Both the position numbers and the translations under genes were made by a program. The notes below the pieces were generated by a model that worked only from the letters and a program-made list of their open reading frames with translations, made no database searches and had not been told where the DNA came from. Below are positions 1 to 13,815 of a DNA stretch of 64,000 nt, one piece after another. The DNA comes from Cupriavidus malaysiensis (GTDB lineage: Bacteria; Pseudomonadota; Gammaproteobacteria; Burkholderiales; Burkholderiaceae): positions 3,348,001-3,412,000 of the forward strand of contig NZ_CP017754.1 of NCBI RefSeq assembly GCF_001854325.1. The letters are read 5' to 3'. Numbering within the stretch: position 1 is the stretch's first letter; the number at the start of each line of letters is the position of its first letter.

Positions 1-44
1 GTCCCGGGAGGTCAGGCGTCGTTCAACCGATCGCGATCCGTTGA

Positions 45-1079
45 TCAGTTGTACAGCGCCTTGCCCGAGCCGTCCTTGACGCTGGTCTTCCAGGTATTGC
101 GGATCTGGTTCACGACCGACTCCGGCAGCGGCACGTAGTCCAGCTCGGTGGCCAGATGGCCGCCGCTCTTGTATGCCCAGTCGAAGAACTTCAGCACTTC
201 GGTGCCCTGTGCCGGCTTCTCCTGGTTCTTATGGACCAGGATGAAGGTTGCGCCGGCGATCGGCCACGCGGTCTTGCCCGGCTCGTTGGTCAGGATCTGG
301 TAATAGGTCTTGCTCCAGTCGGCACCGGCGGCGGCGGCCTTGAAACCATCGTCGCTCGGCTGCACCACCGTACCCGCGGCATTCTTCATGCTCAGGTAGG
401 TCATCTTGTTCTGCTTGGCGTAGGCGTACTCGACGTAGCCGATGGCACCGTTCAGGCGCTGTACGAAGGCGGCCACGCCTTCGTTGCCCTTGCCACCGGT
501 ACCGCCGCCCGGCCAGTTGACCGTGGTGCCCTCACCCACGGAGCCCTTCCAGTCGGCGCTGACCTTGGACAGGTAGTTGGTGAAGATGAAGGTGGTGCCC
601 GAACCGTCGGCACGGCGCACCGGCAGGATGTCCTGGCTCGGCAGCTTGGCGTGCGGGTTCAGCGCCTTGATGGCAGGATCGTCCCACTTCTTGATCTTGC
701 CCAGGTAGATGTTGGCCAGCACGTCGCCGGTGATGACCAGTTCACCCGGCTTGATGCCCGGCAGGTTGATCACGGGCACCACGCCGCCGATCACCGTCGG
801 GAACTGCACCAGGCCGTGCTTGGCGAGTTCTTCGTCCTTCAGCGGTGCATCCGATGCGCCGAAGTCCACGGTCTTGGCGCCGATCTGCTTGATGCCGCCC
901 GACGAACCGATGGACTGGTAGTTGACCTTGTTACCCGTTGCTTTTTGGTATGCGTCGGCCCACTTGGAATAGACGGGCGCGGGGAAGGACGCGCCAGCAC
1001 CGGTAATTTCCGCCGCGAACGCAGTGCCCACCACCAACAACGATGCGATGCCTGCCACGGCAGTCTTGACCAGCTTCAT
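45..1079 (-). CDS. pstS: PstS, periplasmic phosphate-binding protein
   Basis: This 344-residue protein is the high-affinity phosphate-binding component of the PstSCAB importer and acts in the periplasm. Residues 1–22 form a Sec signal peptide with probable cleavage after Ala-Phe-Ala. The mature part begins with the PstS signature [13 protein letters not shown] and carries the phosphate-contact segments SIGSSGG and [10 protein letters not shown]. The ATG is preceded by GGAGG at good spacing. The gene lies just downstream of glmM but has its own Pho-box promoter and is separated from glmM by a terminator, so it should be induced by phosphate starvation. The rest of the pst operon would lie beyond the left edge of the window. 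Confidence 0.97.
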   Translation of the reverse strand: MKLVKTAVAGIASLLVVGTAFAAEITGAGASFPAPVYSKWADAYQKATGNKVNYQSIGSSGGIKQIGAKTVDFGASDAPLKDEELAKHGLVQFPTVIGGVVPVINLPGIKPGELVITGDVLANIYLGKIKKWDDPAIKALNPHAKLPSQDILPVRRADGSGTTFIFTNYLSKVSADWKGSVGEGTTVNWPGGGTGGKGNEGVAAFVQRLNGAIGYVEYAYAKQNKMTYLSMKNAAGTVVQPSDDGFKAAAAGADWSKTYYQILTNEPGKTAWPIAGATFILVHKNQEKPAQGTEVLKFFDWAYKSGGHLATELDYVPLPESVVNQIRNTWKTSVKDGSGKALYN

Positions 1080-1107
1080 ATGTCCTCCAGAGAACAGGGG
1101 GTTGGGA

Positions 1108-1164
1108 ATGACAAATTTTTGACAAGTCGAACTCTATGCCCCGTAGATGACAATTCCATGACAG
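1108..1164 (-). promoter_or_regulatory. Two Pho boxes upstream of pstS
   Basis: Read on the minus strand, 1164–1147 is CTGTCATGGAATTGTCAT, two 7-base PhoB half-sites separated by 4 bases and nearly the classical 18-base Pho box. A second, weaker box lies at 1125–1108 (TTGTCAAAAATTTGTCAT), 39 bases closer to the gene. A candidate -10 (CATAGA, 1138–1133) starts 8 bases after the distal box, which would place that box over the -35 position as at known PhoB-activated promoters. Consensus is established knowledge; the promoter position is inferred. Confidence 0.88.
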
Positions 1165-1251
1165 CATCAAATCTTCTTGAAACGTATTGCCCAGCCGAGT
1201 CTGCCACCCCGTTTCACCCCTTATTTTCTGACGGTTAATTGCTAAAATAGG

Positions 1252-1283
1252 AAAAAAGAAATGCCAGGTGCACCCGGCATTTC
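1252..1283 (-). terminator. Rho-independent terminator after glmM
   Basis: An 8-bp perfect stem (GAAATGCC at 1258–1265 with GGCATTTC at 1276–1283) encloses a 10-base loop and, on the minus strand, is followed by six T (1257–1252). It lies 23 bases after the glmM stop and separates glmM from the phosphate-regulated pstS promoter. Confidence 0.9.
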
Positions 1284-1305
1284 GTCACATCCACCAGCCT
1301 CCGCT

Positions 1306-2652
1306 TCAGGAACGAAGCGCCTGCGCCAAGGTCTGGGCCGCGCGTTCCGCGGCATCGGCCTGCTCGGCCTCGACCATCACGCGAACCACAGGCTCGGTCC
1401 CCGATGCACGGATCAACACCCGCCCGCGGCCCTCCAGTTCCGGCTCCACCCGGGCACGGGCGGCCTGCAGGCCGGCGTGGCTCTGCCAGTCGAAGCCCTT
1501 CTCCACGCGCACGTTGATCAGGGTCTGGGGAAACAGCGCCACGCCACCAAGCAGCTCCGCCAGCGGGCGGCCGCTGCGGCGCAGCGCTGCCAGCACCTGC
1601 AAGGCCGAGACAATGCCATCGCCCGTGCTATGGCGATCGAGGCACAGCAGGTGGCCTGAGCCCTCGCCTCCCAGTGTCCAGCCGCGCTTGTGCAGTTCCT
1701 CCAGCACATAGCGGTCGCCCACTTTGGCGCGCACGAAGCCGATGCCCATGCGCTGGAAGGCCAGCTCCACTGCCATGTTCGTCATCAGGGTACCGACCAC
1801 GCCTTCCACCTTCTGCCCGGACGCGATGCGGTCGCGCGCGATCAGGTACAGCAGTTCGTCGCCGTTGTAGAGACGGCCGTCGGCATCGACCACCTGCAGG
1901 CGGTCCGCGTCGCCATCGAAGGCAAGGCCCAGGTCGGCGCCGCGCGCCTTGACCTCGGCCACAAGTTTCTCCGGCGCGGTCGCGCCATAGCCCGCGTTGA
2001 TGTTGCGTCCGTCCGGCTGGTTGCCGATGGCGATCACCTCGGCGCCCAGTTCATGGAAGACGTGCGGCGCGATATGGTAGGCGGCGCCATGGGCACAGTC
2101 GACCACCAGCTTCAGGCCGTGCAGGTCCTGTTCGTACGGGAAGCTGCTCTTGCAGAACTCGATATAGCGGCCTGCCGCGTCGTCGATGCGCCGCGCTCGG
2201 CCCAGTTCGTCCGAAGGCACGCAGCCCATCGGCTGTTCCAGCTCGGCCTCGATCTCCAGCTCCACCGCGTCGGGCAGTTTGTCGCCATCCGCCGAGAAGA
2301 ACTTGATGCCGTTGTCATAGTAAGGATTGTGGCTGGCCGAGATCACCACGCCGGCCGACAGGCGCAGCGCCCGCGTCAGGTAGGCGATGCCGGGAGTCGG
2401 CAGCGGGCCGGTCAGCAGCACGTTGACGCCGGCCGAGGTGAAACCGGCCTCGAGCGCGGCCTCCAGCATATAGCCCGAGATACGGGTGTCCTTGCCGATC
2501 AGCACCGTCGGGCGGCCCTGCGCATGCTGGCGCGCGCCATGGGCCAGCACCTTGCCTGCGGCATGGCCGAGGCGCATCACCAGGTCCGGGGTGATCGGCA
2601 GTTCTCCTACCTTGCCGCGCACGCCGTCGGTGCCGAAGTATTTGCGAGTCAT
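1306..2652 (-). CDS. glmM: GlmM, phosphoglucosamine mutase
   Basis: GlmM interconverts glucosamine-6-phosphate and glucosamine-1-phosphate in the cytoplasm, feeding UDP-GlcNAc synthesis for peptidoglycan and lipopolysaccharide. The product is 448 residues, the usual family length. It starts with the conserved [14 protein letters not shown], has the phosphoserine loop ISASHNP (catalytic Ser about residue 107), the metal loop DGDADR and the C-terminal phosphate-binding loop [14 protein letters not shown]. The open frame runs further upstream, but this ATG matches the family N-terminus and has GGAG 9 bases before it. It follows folP by 49 bases and is probably cotranscribed with it. Confidence 0.97.
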   Translation of the reverse strand: MTRKYFGTDGVRGKVGELPITPDLVMRLGHAAGKVLAHGARQHAQGRPTVLIGKDTRISGYMLEAALEAGFTSAGVNVLLTGPLPTPGIAYLTRALRLSAGVVISASHNPYYDNGIKFFSADGDKLPDAVELEIEAELEQPMGCVPSDELGRARRIDDAAGRYIEFCKSSFPYEQDLHGLKLVVDCAHGAAYHIAPHVFHELGAEVIAIGNQPDGRNINAGYGATAPEKLVAEVKARGADLGLAFDGDADRLQVVDADGRLYNGDELLYLIARDRIASGQKVEGVVGTLMTNMAVELAFQRMGIGFVRAKVGDRYVLEELHKRGWTLGGEGSGHLLCLDRHSTGDGIVSALQVLAALRRSGRPLAELLGGVALFPQTLINVRVEKGFDWQSHAGLQAARARVEPELEGRGRVLIRASGTEPVVRVMVEAEQADAAERAAQTLAQALRS

Positions 2653-2701
2653 TGGCTCAATCTCCAGGATTCTGTGTTCGCTATCGGTCGATCCGGTCGC
2701 C

Positions 2702-3583
2702 TCAGCCGTTCGCACCGGCGACCGTCTCATGGCGGACCGCCCACCAGACCTTGAGGGCGTCCACCGTCTGTTCCACATCGTGCACGCGCACGATGAATGC
2801 ACCGCGTTCCGCCGCGCAGACCGCAGCGGCAATGCTCGCGGCCACGCGCTGCTGCGGGGGTCGGCCGCCCAGGATGGCGCCGAGCGTCGATTTGCGCGAC
2901 AGCCCCACCAGCAGAGGCAGCCCGTCCGCCGCCAGGCGGGGCTGTTGTGCGAGCAGACGCAGATTATGATCCGGTGTCTTGCCGAAGCCATACCCCGGAT
3001 CGAGGGATATGCGGGAAGTTTCGACGCCGGCCGCGCGCAAGACCGCGACGCGCCCGGCGAGAAAATCGCGCACCTCCGCCACCACATCGGTATAAACGGG
3101 ATCCTCCTGCATGGTCTGCGGATCGCGCTGCATATGCATCACGCACAGTCCGGTTTGGCCACCGGCGACCGCCTCGACCGCGCCGGGCATGCGGAAGCCC
3201 CAGATGTCGTTGATCAGGTCGGCGCCTGCGTCCTGTGCGGCACGCATGACCTCCGGCTTATAGGTATCGATGGAGAGCGGTACGCCGCAATCGCGCAGCG
3301 CCTCCACCACCGGCAGCACCCGTTCCAGTTCCTGCTCCAGCGGCAGCGCGGCCGAGCCCGGCCGGCTCGATTCCCCGCCGATATCGATGATATCGACGCC
3401 CTCGGCGATCATGCGTTCGGCGTGACGCCGCGCCGCATCGAGGCCGGCATGCTGGCCACCATCCGAGAAGGAGTCCGGCGTGACATTGAGGATGCCCATC
3501 ACCAAGGGGCGGCGGGCCAGGTCGAAACGGAATCGTCCGCACTGGAAGTGCGACGGAGCCGGGGGAAGCGGATTGGACGACAT
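2702..3583 (-). CDS. folP: FolP, dihydropteroate synthase
   Basis: FolP condenses 4-aminobenzoate with the pterin diphosphate to give dihydropteroate in folate synthesis and is the sulfonamide target. The 293-residue product contains all signature elements: [24 protein letters not shown], the DPGYGFGKT loop, GLSRKS and the terminal RVHDV. I chose the ATG giving [10 protein letters not shown] because it puts the first TIM-barrel strand at a normal distance; the frame stays open to about 3748 and no strong ribosome site settles the start. It lies between ftsH and glmM, the usual order in many Gram-negative bacteria. Confidence 0.96.
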   Translation of the reverse strand: MSSNPLPPAPSHFQCGRFRFDLARRPLVMGILNVTPDSFSDGGQHAGLDAARRHAERMIAEGVDIIDIGGESSRPGSAALPLEQELERVLPVVEALRDCGVPLSIDTYKPEVMRAAQDAGADLINDIWGFRMPGAVEAVAGGQTGLCVMHMQRDPQTMQEDPVYTDVVAEVRDFLAGRVAVLRAAGVETSRISLDPGYGFGKTPDHNLRLLAQQPRLAADGLPLLVGLSRKSTLGAILGGRPPQQRVAASIAAAVCAAERGAFIVRVHDVEQTVDALKVWWAVRHETVAGANG

Positions 3584-3713
3584 CGGAAGGCAAAGCGGTT
3601 GTGATGGGGGCCGGACCGCCGCCCTGCGCACCGAGCGCACGGGCCGTAGCCGGTTGGGAAAGCGGCACGCGAGCAAGTCAACAAGTGCAAGGCGCGCGGC
3701 CGCCGGAATGCAA

Positions 3714-3740
3714 GAAGCCGGTGCGCATGGCACCGGCTTC
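3714..3740 (-). terminator. Hairpin after ftsH
   Basis: An 11-bp perfect stem (GAAGCCGGTGC at 3714–3724 with its complement at 3730–3740) with a 5-base loop lies 38 bases after the ftsH stop. On the minus strand it is followed by TTGCATTC, a weak T tract, so it is probably a terminator or attenuator between ftsH and folP, not a strong one. Confidence 0.6.
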
Positions 3741-3777
3741 CAGGTCATCGGTACTGCACGAACCGGTCAGGCGGCGT

Positions 3778-5664
3778 TCAGGCCGTCGCCGGTGCGTTGG
3801 ACGGTGCCACCGGCGAGCCGCCCGAGGGCGTGCTGCCACCGCCACCGCTGGTACCCGTAGCACCGCGCGGCGGGCGCGGCGGCTTGCCGGCCATGATGTC
3901 GTTGACCTGGTCGGCGTCGATGGTTTCCCACTCCATCAGCGCGGCCGTCATGGCCTCGACCTTGTCGCGGTTCTCTTCCAGCAGTCGCTTGGCCAGCGCG
4001 TACTGGTCGTCGATGATGTGGCGGATCTCGGCGTCGACCTTCTGCTGCGTGGCTTCCGACACGCTCTTGGCGGACATCTTGCCGAACATGCCATCCTGCT
4101 CGGTATCCACATAGACCATGGCGCCGAGCGAATCGCTCATGCCGAAGCGGGTCACCATGTCGCGGGCGATCTTGGTGGCGCGCTCGAAGTCGTTGGACGC
4201 GCCGGTGCTCATCGCATTGAGGAAGACCTCTTCCGCCGCGCGACCGCCGAACAGGATGGCGATCTCTTCGAGCATGTTGTCCTTGTACTTCGAGTACTTG
4301 TCATGCTCGGGCAGTTGCCAGGTCACACCCAGCGCCCAGCCGCGCGGCATGATGGTGACCTTGTGCACCGGATCCGCCTTGGGCAGCAGCTTCGCCACCA
4401 CCGCGTGGCCGGACTCGTGGTAGGCCGTGGCCTTGCGCTCTTCCTCGCGCATCACGGTCGACTTGCGCTCCGGACCCATGAAGATCTTGTCCTTGGCATC
4501 CTCGAAGTCCTGCATGTCGACCACGCGCTTGTTGCGGCGGGCGGCGAACAGCGCGGCCTCGTTGACGAGGTTGGCCAGGTCGGCGCCGGAGAAGCCCGGC
4601 GTGCCGCGCGCGATCACCGAAGCGTCGACGTCGTTGCCGATCGGCACCTTGCGCATATGGACGCGCAGGATCTGCTCGCGGCCGCGGATGTCCGGAAGGC
4701 CCACGTAGACCTGGCGGTCGAAACGGCCCGGACGCAGCAGCGCCTTGTCCAGCACGTCGGCCCGGTTGGTGGCGGCGATCACGATCACGCCCGAGTTGGC
4801 CTCGAAGCCATCCATTTCCACCAGCATCTGGTTCAGGGTCTGCTCGCGCTCGTCGTTGCCGCCGCCCATGCCGGCGCCGCGATGGCGGCCGACCGCATCG
4901 ATTTCATCGATGAACACGATGCAAGGCGCCTGCTTCTTGGCATTCTCGAACATGTCGCGCACGCGGGCCGCGCCCACGCCGACGAACATCTCGACGAAGT
5001 CCGAGCCGGAAATGCTGAAGAACGGCACCTTGGCTTCGCCGGCGATGGCACGCGCCAGCAGCGTCTTGCCGGTACCCGGGGGGCCGACCAGCAACACGCC
5101 GCGCGGAATGCGGCCGCCCAGCTTCTGGAATTTCTGCGGGTCCTTCAGGAAGTCGACCAGTTCGACCACTTCTTCCTTGGCCTCGTCGCAGCCGGCGACG
5201 TCCTGGAAGGTGACCGCGTTCTGGTTCTCGTCGATCAGGCGCGCGCGGGACTTGCCGAAGGAGAAGGCACCGCCTTTCCCGCCGCCCTGCATCTGCCGCA
5301 TCATGTAGAACCAGAAGACGATGATCAGCAAGGTCGGCCCGAGGTAGTACAGGGCCTGTACCAGCACGTTCGGCTCGTCATCGGCCTTGCCCGTCACCTG
5401 GACGCCATACTTCATCAGGTCGCCGACCATCCAGATGTCGCCCGGCGAGATGATGGTGTACTTGGCGCCCTCCTTGGGAGTCACGACCAGGTTGCGGCCT
5501 TGCACGTCGACCCGGCCCACCTTGCCATTCTTGGCGTCATCCATGAACTGCGAGTAGGTGACGCCCTCCTGAGTGCGGGGCTTGTCGAACTGCTTGAAGA
5601 CGGTAAACAGGACCAGTGCGATCACCAGCCAGATTGCCGCCTTTTGAAACAGGTTGTTATTCAA
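3778..5664 (-). CDS. ftsH: FtsH, membrane ATP-dependent zinc protease
   Basis: FtsH is a hexameric AAA+ metalloprotease of the inner membrane that degrades misfolded membrane proteins and regulators such as LpxC and sigma-32. The 628-residue product has two transmembrane segments (about residues 6–25 and 95–115), Walker A GPPGTGKT, Walker B VFIDEID, the SRH region and zinc motif HESGH at residues 416–420. I place the start at a TTG giving [10 protein letters not shown] because AAAGGAG sits 7 bases upstream and other FtsH proteins begin MNNN. An earlier in-frame TTG at 5694 has no such site. The C-terminal tail is rich in Gly, Pro and Ser. It heads the ftsH–folP–glmM series. Confidence 0.97.
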   Translation of the reverse strand: MNNNLFQKAAIWLVIALVLFTVFKQFDKPRTQEGVTYSQFMDDAKNGKVGRVDVQGRNLVVTPKEGAKYTIISPGDIWMVGDLMKYGVQVTGKADDEPNVLVQALYYLGPTLLIIVFWFYMMRQMQGGGKGGAFSFGKSRARLIDENQNAVTFQDVAGCDEAKEEVVELVDFLKDPQKFQKLGGRIPRGVLLVGPPGTGKTLLARAIAGEAKVPFFSISGSDFVEMFVGVGAARVRDMFENAKKQAPCIVFIDEIDAVGRHRGAGMGGGNDEREQTLNQMLVEMDGFEANSGVIVIAATNRADVLDKALLRPGRFDRQVYVGLPDIRGREQILRVHMRKVPIGNDVDASVIARGTPGFSGADLANLVNEAALFAARRNKRVVDMQDFEDAKDKIFMGPERKSTVMREEERKATAYHESGHAVVAKLLPKADPVHKVTIMPRGWALGVTWQLPEHDKYSKYKDNMLEEIAILFGGRAAEEVFLNAMSTGASNDFERATKIARDMVTRFGMSDSLGAMVYVDTEQDGMFGKMSAKSVSEATQQKVDAEIRHIIDDQYALAKRLLEENRDKVEAMTAALMEWETIDADQVNDIMAGKPPRPPRGATGTSGGGGSTPSGGSPVAPSNAPATA

Positions 5665-5877
5665 GGCCGAACTCCTTTGCGATTGCCTTGCCAACGGATA
5701 GCTGCATTGTAATGCAGCGCTCGCCCCCGGGGGGAAACACTGAATTTATGACACCCATAGCCTCGCGGCCAGCGCCCGTTCGCTTGCCGCCGTCCCATGC
5801 CGCCAGCGCCGGGCGCGGCGCTGCGGAGATGCCTCCGCATCCACCTGGCGGCCAAGCCAGGCGGCAGGCATCTGGCA

Positions 5878-6543
5878 TCAAGCGGCTGTCTTCAGGTAGC
5901 GCCCGAGGATGAAGGTCTCGGACGATTTGTCGCGGGAAGCCTTCGGCTTGCGCCGCGCGACCACCTTGAACACCTGCTTGAACTTCTCCACGATCTGACT
6001 GTAGCCGCTGCCGTGGAAACACTTTACCAGCAGCGCGCCATCCGGCTTCAGGTGCGCCTGGGCGAAATCCAATGCCAGATCGCACAAGTACTCGATGCGG
6101 GCGGCATCGGCGGAAGCCACTCCCGACAGATTGGGGGCCATATCCGACAATACAAGGTCGATTTTTGCACCGCCGGAGGCATCGAGCACCACTTTTTCCA
6201 ACTGGAGGAACACTTCTTCCTCGCGGAAGTCACCCTGGATGAAGGTCACGTCGGCGATCGGCTCCATCGGCAGCAGGTCGATCGCCACCACAGCACCGTC
6301 GATACGGCCATCCTTGGCGCGCGGCGAGGCCGCCAGCTTGTTGCGCACATACTGGCTCCAGCTTCCCGGCGCCGCGCCCAGGTCGACGATGACCTGACCC
6401 GGACGGATAAGCTTGTCCTGCTCGTCGATCTCCTTGAGCTTGTACGCAGCGCGGGCGCGATAGCCCTCCCGTTGCGCCATCTTCACATAGGGATCGTTGA
6501 TATGGTCGTGCAGCCACGACTGGTTGAACTTGTTCTTGGCCAT
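5878..6543 (-). CDS. rlmE: RlmE (FtsJ/RrmJ), 23S rRNA 2'-O-methyltransferase
   Basis: RlmE methylates the 2'-OH of U2552 in 23S rRNA, a late step in large-subunit assembly, using S-adenosylmethionine. The 221-residue product starts [20 protein letters not shown], as in the family, and has the SAM loop [13 protein letters not shown], the acidic segment [10 protein letters not shown] and the catalytic-tetrad lysine in [13 protein letters not shown] nine bases upstream is an alternative start. It lies 213 bases upstream of ftsH in the same orientation, the familiar rlmE–ftsH pairing, and is divergent to yhbY. Confidence 0.96.
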   Translation of the reverse strand: MAKNKFNQSWLHDHINDPYVKMAQREGYRARAAYKLKEIDEQDKLIRPGQVIVDLGAAPGSWSQYVRNKLAASPRAKDGRIDGAVVAIDLLPMEPIADVTFIQGDFREEEVFLQLEKVVLDASGGAKIDLVLSDMAPNLSGVASADAARIEYLCDLALDFAQAHLKPDGALLVKCFHGSGYSQIVEKFKQVFKVVARRKPKASRDKSSETFILGRYLKTAA

Positions 6544-6718
6544 TCCAAACACCGATTAGCGGGAAAGCTACCGCGCGGAGGCCGGCCGCCCCAGGCTTTC
6601 CCGTTCAATTTTGCTGATTTTGCCGCCGATGCGGGCCGATTTGACGGATAATACGCGCCAATTCGCTTTGACCGGCCGCCCCCGGCCCCGTATGCGCCGC
6701 TCGCCGGCGCCTGACCCT

Positions 6719-7216
6719 ATGCCCGCACTCCAACTCATCCCCGCCCAGCGCTCCGAACTCCGCTCCCGCGCCCACGGCCTCAATCCGGTCGTGATGATCG
6801 GCGCCGAGGGCCTCACGCCGGCGGTGCTCGCGGAAATCGACCGCAGCCTGGCGGCTCACGACCTGATCAAGATCCGCGTGTTCGGCGACGAACGCGAAGC
6901 CCGCATCGCCATCTACGAGGCGATCTGCGAGGCGCTGGATGCCGCCCCGATCCAGCACATCGGCAAGCTGCTGGTGGTGTGGCGCCCGGGTCCTGCACGC
7001 CTGAAGGAAAACCAGCCCGGCGAGCTGCCCCGCCAGGCTCAGCGCAAGGGCTCCGCCCCGCGCACCGTCACGGTCCGCAAGCCCAGCGCGGCGCCGAACC
7101 GGCGCCCGACGCGCAAGCAGGTGACGGTACTGGGCAATGAACGTGTCACCGCCGGCGGCAACGTCAAACGCGCACGTCAGCGCCCGGCCAGCCAGAAGAA
7201 GAAGGCACTGGGCTGA
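6719..7216 (+). CDS. yhbY: YhbY, CRM-domain RNA-binding protein
   Basis: YhbY is a small CRM-domain protein that associates with precursors of the 50S ribosomal subunit. Residues 1 to about 97 form the CRM domain, with the conserved core RSRAHGLNPVVMIG, GDEREARIAIYEAI and IGKLLVVWRP. The product is 165 residues, longer than the roughly 97 residues in E. coli, because of a strongly basic, low-complexity C-terminal tail of about 65 residues that may add RNA contacts. The ATG matches the family start, although the frame is open further upstream. It is divergent to rlmE, another 50S maturation factor; a GATAAT at 6647–6652 is a possible -10 element. Confidence 0.93.
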   Translation: MPALQLIPAQRSELRSRAHGLNPVVMIGAEGLTPAVLAEIDRSLAAHDLIKIRVFGDEREARIAIYEAICEALDAAPIQHIGKLLVVWRPGPARLKENQPGELPRQAQRKGSAPRTVTVRKPSAAPNRRPTRKQVTVLGNERVTAGGNVKRARQRPASQKKKALG

Positions 7217-7279
7217 AGCCCGCCCGCCGGGGCGCCAGCCCCGGCCGTCCGCGCCGCGCAGGCGGCACGGACACTGCGC

Positions 7280-7783
7280 TCACTCGCCGGCCGAACGCGG
7301 TGCCGCGGCGCGCCAGACCAGCACCAGGGCCAACACGCTCTGCAGCAGATAGAAACCGCTGGAAATCCCGTGCAGCATGCCGAAATCCCCACGGTAGGGC
7401 GATTCGGAAACCCCCACGCCCAGTGCATGGGCCTTGGCCTTGAGCGCCTCCATGAACGGCTGCACACCGAAATAGCCGGCCAGCACGCAGCACAACATGG
7501 CCAGCACCAGCCAGCGCAGTGCACGGTAGCGGACCGCGCCACGCCGGATCATCACATTGCAAAGCACCAACTGCAGCACGCCGACCACCACGCCGAGCAC
7601 GGCCTCGGTGTAGAACAGCTGGCCTGCGACCATGCCTGCGGTCTCGCGGCTCGGCAGGATCGAGAACAGCGTCGGCGCCACCATATAGCCCACCGTCCAC
7701 AGGCTGCCTGCCCAGATCACGGTCAGCAACAGGAAGATGCGGTGCGGCAATGGCGGCAGGCTGGCGTAGGAGGCGGAGAACAC
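7280..7783 (-). CDS. DUF4149 family membrane protein
   Basis: This 167-residue protein has four predicted transmembrane stretches, including residues 15–40, 52–76 and 88–108 and one near the C-terminus (146–160). I recognise it as the DUF4149 family of small inner-membrane proteins, whose function is unknown. It begins at a GTG, with no clear ATG alternative before the first membrane segment. It lies 94 bases after greA in the same orientation, a conserved neighbourhood in related genomes, and probably forms the last gene of that transcript. It converges on yhbY with a 63-base gap. Confidence 0.85.
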   Translation of the reverse strand: MFSASYASLPPLPHRIFLLLTVIWAGSLWTVGYMVAPTLFSILPSRETAGMVAGQLFYTEAVLGVVVGVLQLVLCNVMIRRGAVRYRALRWLVLAMLCCVLAGYFGVQPFMEALKAKAHALGVGVSESPYRGDFGMLHGISSGFYLLQSVLALVLVWRAAAPRSAGE

Positions 7784-7877
7784 GGCTGGGTGTCGGCGTT
7801 TATCGGCGTGGCGTGATCGTAGTCGGCCCGGTGGCGCGCAGCAGCCGGCATTGCAGCCGGCCGCGCCCGCCCGCGCC

Positions 7878-8354
7878 TCAGACGTAGCTGACGGTGATGA
7901 CTTCGTACTCGCGCTCGCCGCCCGGTGCCAGCACCGTGGCCACGTCGCCCTCGAACTTGCCGATCAGGGCACGGGCGATCGGCGAGCTCACCGAGATCTT
8001 GCCGCTCTCGAGATCGGCCTCATCGTCGCCGACGATCTGGTAGCGCACTGCACTGCCCGACTCGAGATCCTCGAGGTCGACCGTGGCACCGAACACGATG
8101 CGGCCGTCGGTGTCGAGCTGGGTCGGATCGATGACCTGCGCAGCCGACAGCTTCGACTCCACCTCGAGGATGCGGCCTTCGATAAAAGCCTGCTTTTCCT
8201 TGGCGGCGTCGTACTCGGCGTTTTCGGACAGGTCACCCTGGGCACGCGCCTCGGCGATCGCGTTGATCACGGCCGGACGTTCGACGGCCTTCAGGCGGTG
8301 CAGTTCCTCCTTGAGCAGTTCTGCGCCGCGCTTGGTAATCGGAATGGTGCTCAT
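7878..8354 (-). CDS. greA: GreA, transcript cleavage factor
   Basis: GreA binds the secondary channel of RNA polymerase and stimulates cleavage of backtracked RNA. The product is 158 residues, exactly the usual length. The N-terminal coiled coil starts MSTIPITKRGAELLKEEL and has the acidic tip GDLSENAEYDAAK, with the Asp and Glu that hold the catalytic magnesium. The C-terminal FKBP-like domain ends SPIARALIGKFEGD. The frame extends upstream but this ATG fits the family. It lies downstream of carB, after a gap with a strong inverted repeat. Confidence 0.97.
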   Translation of the reverse strand: MSTIPITKRGAELLKEELHRLKAVERPAVINAIAEARAQGDLSENAEYDAAKEKQAFIEGRILEVESKLSAAQVIDPTQLDTDGRIVFGATVDLEDLESGSAVRYQIVGDDEADLESGKISVSSPIARALIGKFEGDVATVLAPGGEREYEVITVSYV

Positions 8355-8524
8355 GTCTTTGTTCGGCAAAAAAATGAGCCGCAGCGGAGCGGGGTCCGTG
8401 CCCGGCCTGCTGGCCATGGGCACTTCCGCTCAACCGCGGCTTTCGGTTTCGATCGACCGGCACACCCGGCGACGCCGGGCATCGCCGTTCGATCAGCGAA
8501 TTTCACGTTAGTTTAGGCCAAGAC

Positions 8525-8557
8525 GCCTGCCGGCAGCAACCATCGCTGCCGGCAGGC
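8525..8557. terminator. 13-bp perfect inverted repeat between carB and greA
   Basis: GCCTGCCGGCAGC (8525–8537) and its exact complement (8545–8557) enclose a 7-base loop, about 80 bases after the carB stop. No T tract follows on the minus strand (GTCTTGGCC), so it may be a weak or Rho-assisted terminator, or a processing hairpin that sets carB and greA levels apart. Confidence 0.5.
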
Positions 8558-8636
8558 CCCCGGAACGGGGGGCACAACGGCCTCCCCGTCCCGCCCCGCT
8601 CCCGGCGAGGACTTGCGGGGCAGCCGCGCAGGCACC

Positions 8637-11894
<3,258 letters not shown>

Positions 11895-11950
11895 TGCACG
11901 CTCTCTTTGTAGGCGCGGCGCGCTTGCGCGCGGCGCCGGATGTCAGGTGT

Positions 11951-12631
11951 TCAGTTCAGGGTGGCCGTGGCCAGCTTGGCGCCGAAGCCGATGAACATGG
12001 CGCCCACGCCGCTCGCCATGCCGGCCGACAGGCGTTGCCGGCGACGGAAGGCCTCGGCCAGCCGGGCGCCCATGAAGATGATGGTGGTCAGGTAGGCGAA
12101 GCTGCATACCTGGCACACCAGCCCCAGCACGACGAAGGACAGTGCCGGCAAGGCGAAGCCCGGGTCCACGAACTGGATGAAGAAGGAAATGAAGAACAGG
12201 ATGGCCTTGGGATTCAGCAGGCTGATCACCAGCGCCTTGCGGAAGGGATCGGCCTCGCGCGCCAGCGTGGGCGCGGCTGCCTGCGGCCGTGCCGCCGCCG
12301 CGCCGCGCGCGCGCCAGCCACGCAGCGCGCCACGCAGCATCTGCAGGCCGATCCAGCCCAGGTAAGCGGCGCCCACGTACTTGACCACGTGGAACAGCGC
12401 CGGACTCGCCTTCAGCAGCGAGGCCACGCCGGCGGCCGACAACACCATCAGGATGGCATCGCCCAGGAACACACCGCAGGCACCCTTGTAGCCGGCGCGC
12501 ACACCGCGCTGCGCGGCCACCGACAGCACGAACATCGAGTTCGGCCCCGGCAGCAGCACGATGAATACCGTGCCGAGCACAAAGGTCCAGAAATCGGTGA
12601 TGCCGAGCGTGGCGTGCATGAATGCGTTCAT
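11951..12631 (-). CDS. leuE: LeuE-type amino-acid exporter (LysE/RhtB family)
   Basis: This 226-residue inner-membrane protein belongs to the LysE/RhtB amino-acid exporters and resembles leucine exporter LeuE, sharing YWTY-like and FIVLLPGPNSMFVL near the N-terminus and ACGVFLGDAILM in the second helix. It has about six hydrophobic segments with the family break after helix three, where a basic, Ala-rich loop (about residues 107–130) lies. The substrate cannot be read from the sequence. It sits between carA and carB, 57 bases before carB, so it probably travels on the carAB transcript. A second in-frame Met at residue 5 is an alternative start. Confidence 0.85.
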   Translation of the reverse strand: MNAFMHATLGITDFWTFVLGTVFIVLLPGPNSMFVLSVAAQRGVRAGYKGACGVFLGDAILMVLSAAGVASLLKASPALFHVVKYVGAAYLGWIGLQMLRGALRGWRARGAAAARPQAAAPTLAREADPFRKALVISLLNPKAILFFISFFIQFVDPGFALPALSFVVLGLVCQVCSFAYLTTIIFMGARLAEAFRRRQRLSAGMASGVGAMFIGFGAKLATATLN

Positions 12632-12678
12632 GGTGGTTCCTGCCTGCGTCCTTGTCCCTTGCTTCCCGTCCCCGCCGT

Positions 12679-13815
12679 TCAGGCGCGGGCCTTCTCCATC
12701 AGGTGGATGAAGCGGTCGAACAGGTAAGCCACGTCGTGCGGACCCGGCGAGGCTTCCGGGTGCCCCTGGAAGCAGAAGGCCGGCTTGTCGGTCAGCGCGA
12801 AGCCTTGCAAGGTGCCGTCGAACAGCGACACGTGCGTCACACGCGCATTGGCAGGCAGCGAGGCGGGATCGACGGCGAAGCCGTGGTTCTGCGACGTGAT
12901 CGCCACACGGCCGTCATCCAGGTCCTTGACCGGGTGATTGGCGCCGTGGTGGCCGGTCTTCATCTTCAGCGTCTTCGCACCCACTGCCAGCGCCATGATC
13001 TGGTGGCCCAGGCAGATGCCGAAGGTGGGGATGCCGCGCGCCAGGAACTCACGGGTGGCGGCGATGGCATAGTCGCACGGCTCGGGATCGCCGGGGCCGT
13101 TCGACAGGAAGATGCCGTCCGGGTTCAGCGCCAGCGCGTCGGCGGCGCTCGCCTGCGCCGGCAGCACGGTCACCTTGCAGCCGCGCTCGGCCAGCATGCG
13201 CAGGATGTTGAACTTGACGCCGAAGTCATAGGCGACCACGTGGAAACGCGGCGTTTCCTGCTTGCCGTAACCGCGGCCCAGCGCCCATTCGCTCTGGGTC
13301 CACTCGTACGATTCCTTGACCGAGACCACCTTGGCCAGGTCCATGCCGGCCAGGCCGGGGAAGGAGCGCGCCAGGTCGATGGCCTTCTGCACATTGTCCT
13401 CGCCAGCGAGGATGCAGCCGTTCTGGGCGCCCTTCTCGCGCAGGATGCGGGTCAGCTTGCGCGTGTCGATGCCGGCGATCGCCACGACCTTTTCCTGTTT
13501 CAGGTAATGGCCGAGCGTGTGCTCCTTGCGGAAGTTCGAGGCCTGCAGCGGCAGGTCCTTGATGATGAGGCCGGCGGCATGGACTTTCGTGGCTTCGACA
13601 TCCTCGGCATTGACCCCGACATTGCCGATGTGCGGATACGTCAGCGTGACGATCTGCCGGGAATAGCTGGGGTCGGTGAGGATTTCCTGGTAACCGGTGA
13701 TGGCGGTATTGAACACCACTTCACCGATGGTATGGCCGGAAGCGCCGATGGAATAGCCACGAAAGACCGTGCCGTCTGCAAGCGCGAGGATGGCGGACGG
13801 GAAAGACGGTAACAC
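12679..13815 (-). CDS. carA: CarA, carbamoyl-phosphate synthase small subunit
   Basis: CarA is the glutamine amidotransferase subunit that hydrolyses glutamine and channels ammonia to CarB. The 378-residue product has the small N-terminal domain ([33 protein letters not shown]) and a class I amidotransferase domain with the nucleophile Cys in [12 protein letters not shown] and a later His in [11 protein letters not shown]. It begins at GTG, with GGAG 9 bases upstream, and no nearby ATG fits. A strong sigma-70 promoter lies about 250 bases upstream, leaving a long leader. Confidence 0.97.
   Translation of the reverse strand: MLPSFPSAILALADGTVFRGYSIGASGHTIGEVVFNTAITGYQEILTDPSYSRQIVTLTYPHIGNVGVNAEDVEATKVHAAGLIIKDLPLQASNFRKEHTLGHYLKQEKVVAIAGIDTRKLTRILREKGAQNGCILAGEDNVQKAIDLARSFPGLAGMDLAKVVSVKESYEWTQSEWALGRGYGKQETPRFHVVAYDFGVKFNILRMLAERGCKVTVLPAQASAADALALNPDGIFLSNGPGDPEPCDYAIAATREFLARGIPTFGICLGHQIMALAVGAKTLKMKTGHHGANHPVKDLDDGRVAITSQNHGFAVDPASLPANARVTHVSLFDGTLQGFALTDKPAFCFQGHPEASPGPHDVAYLFDRFIHLMEKARA

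Noticed and set aside
5828..5875. Nested inverted repeats between ftsH and rlmE
   Set aside because: Stems are short (6 bp), with no T tract; not enough to call a terminator or regulatory site.
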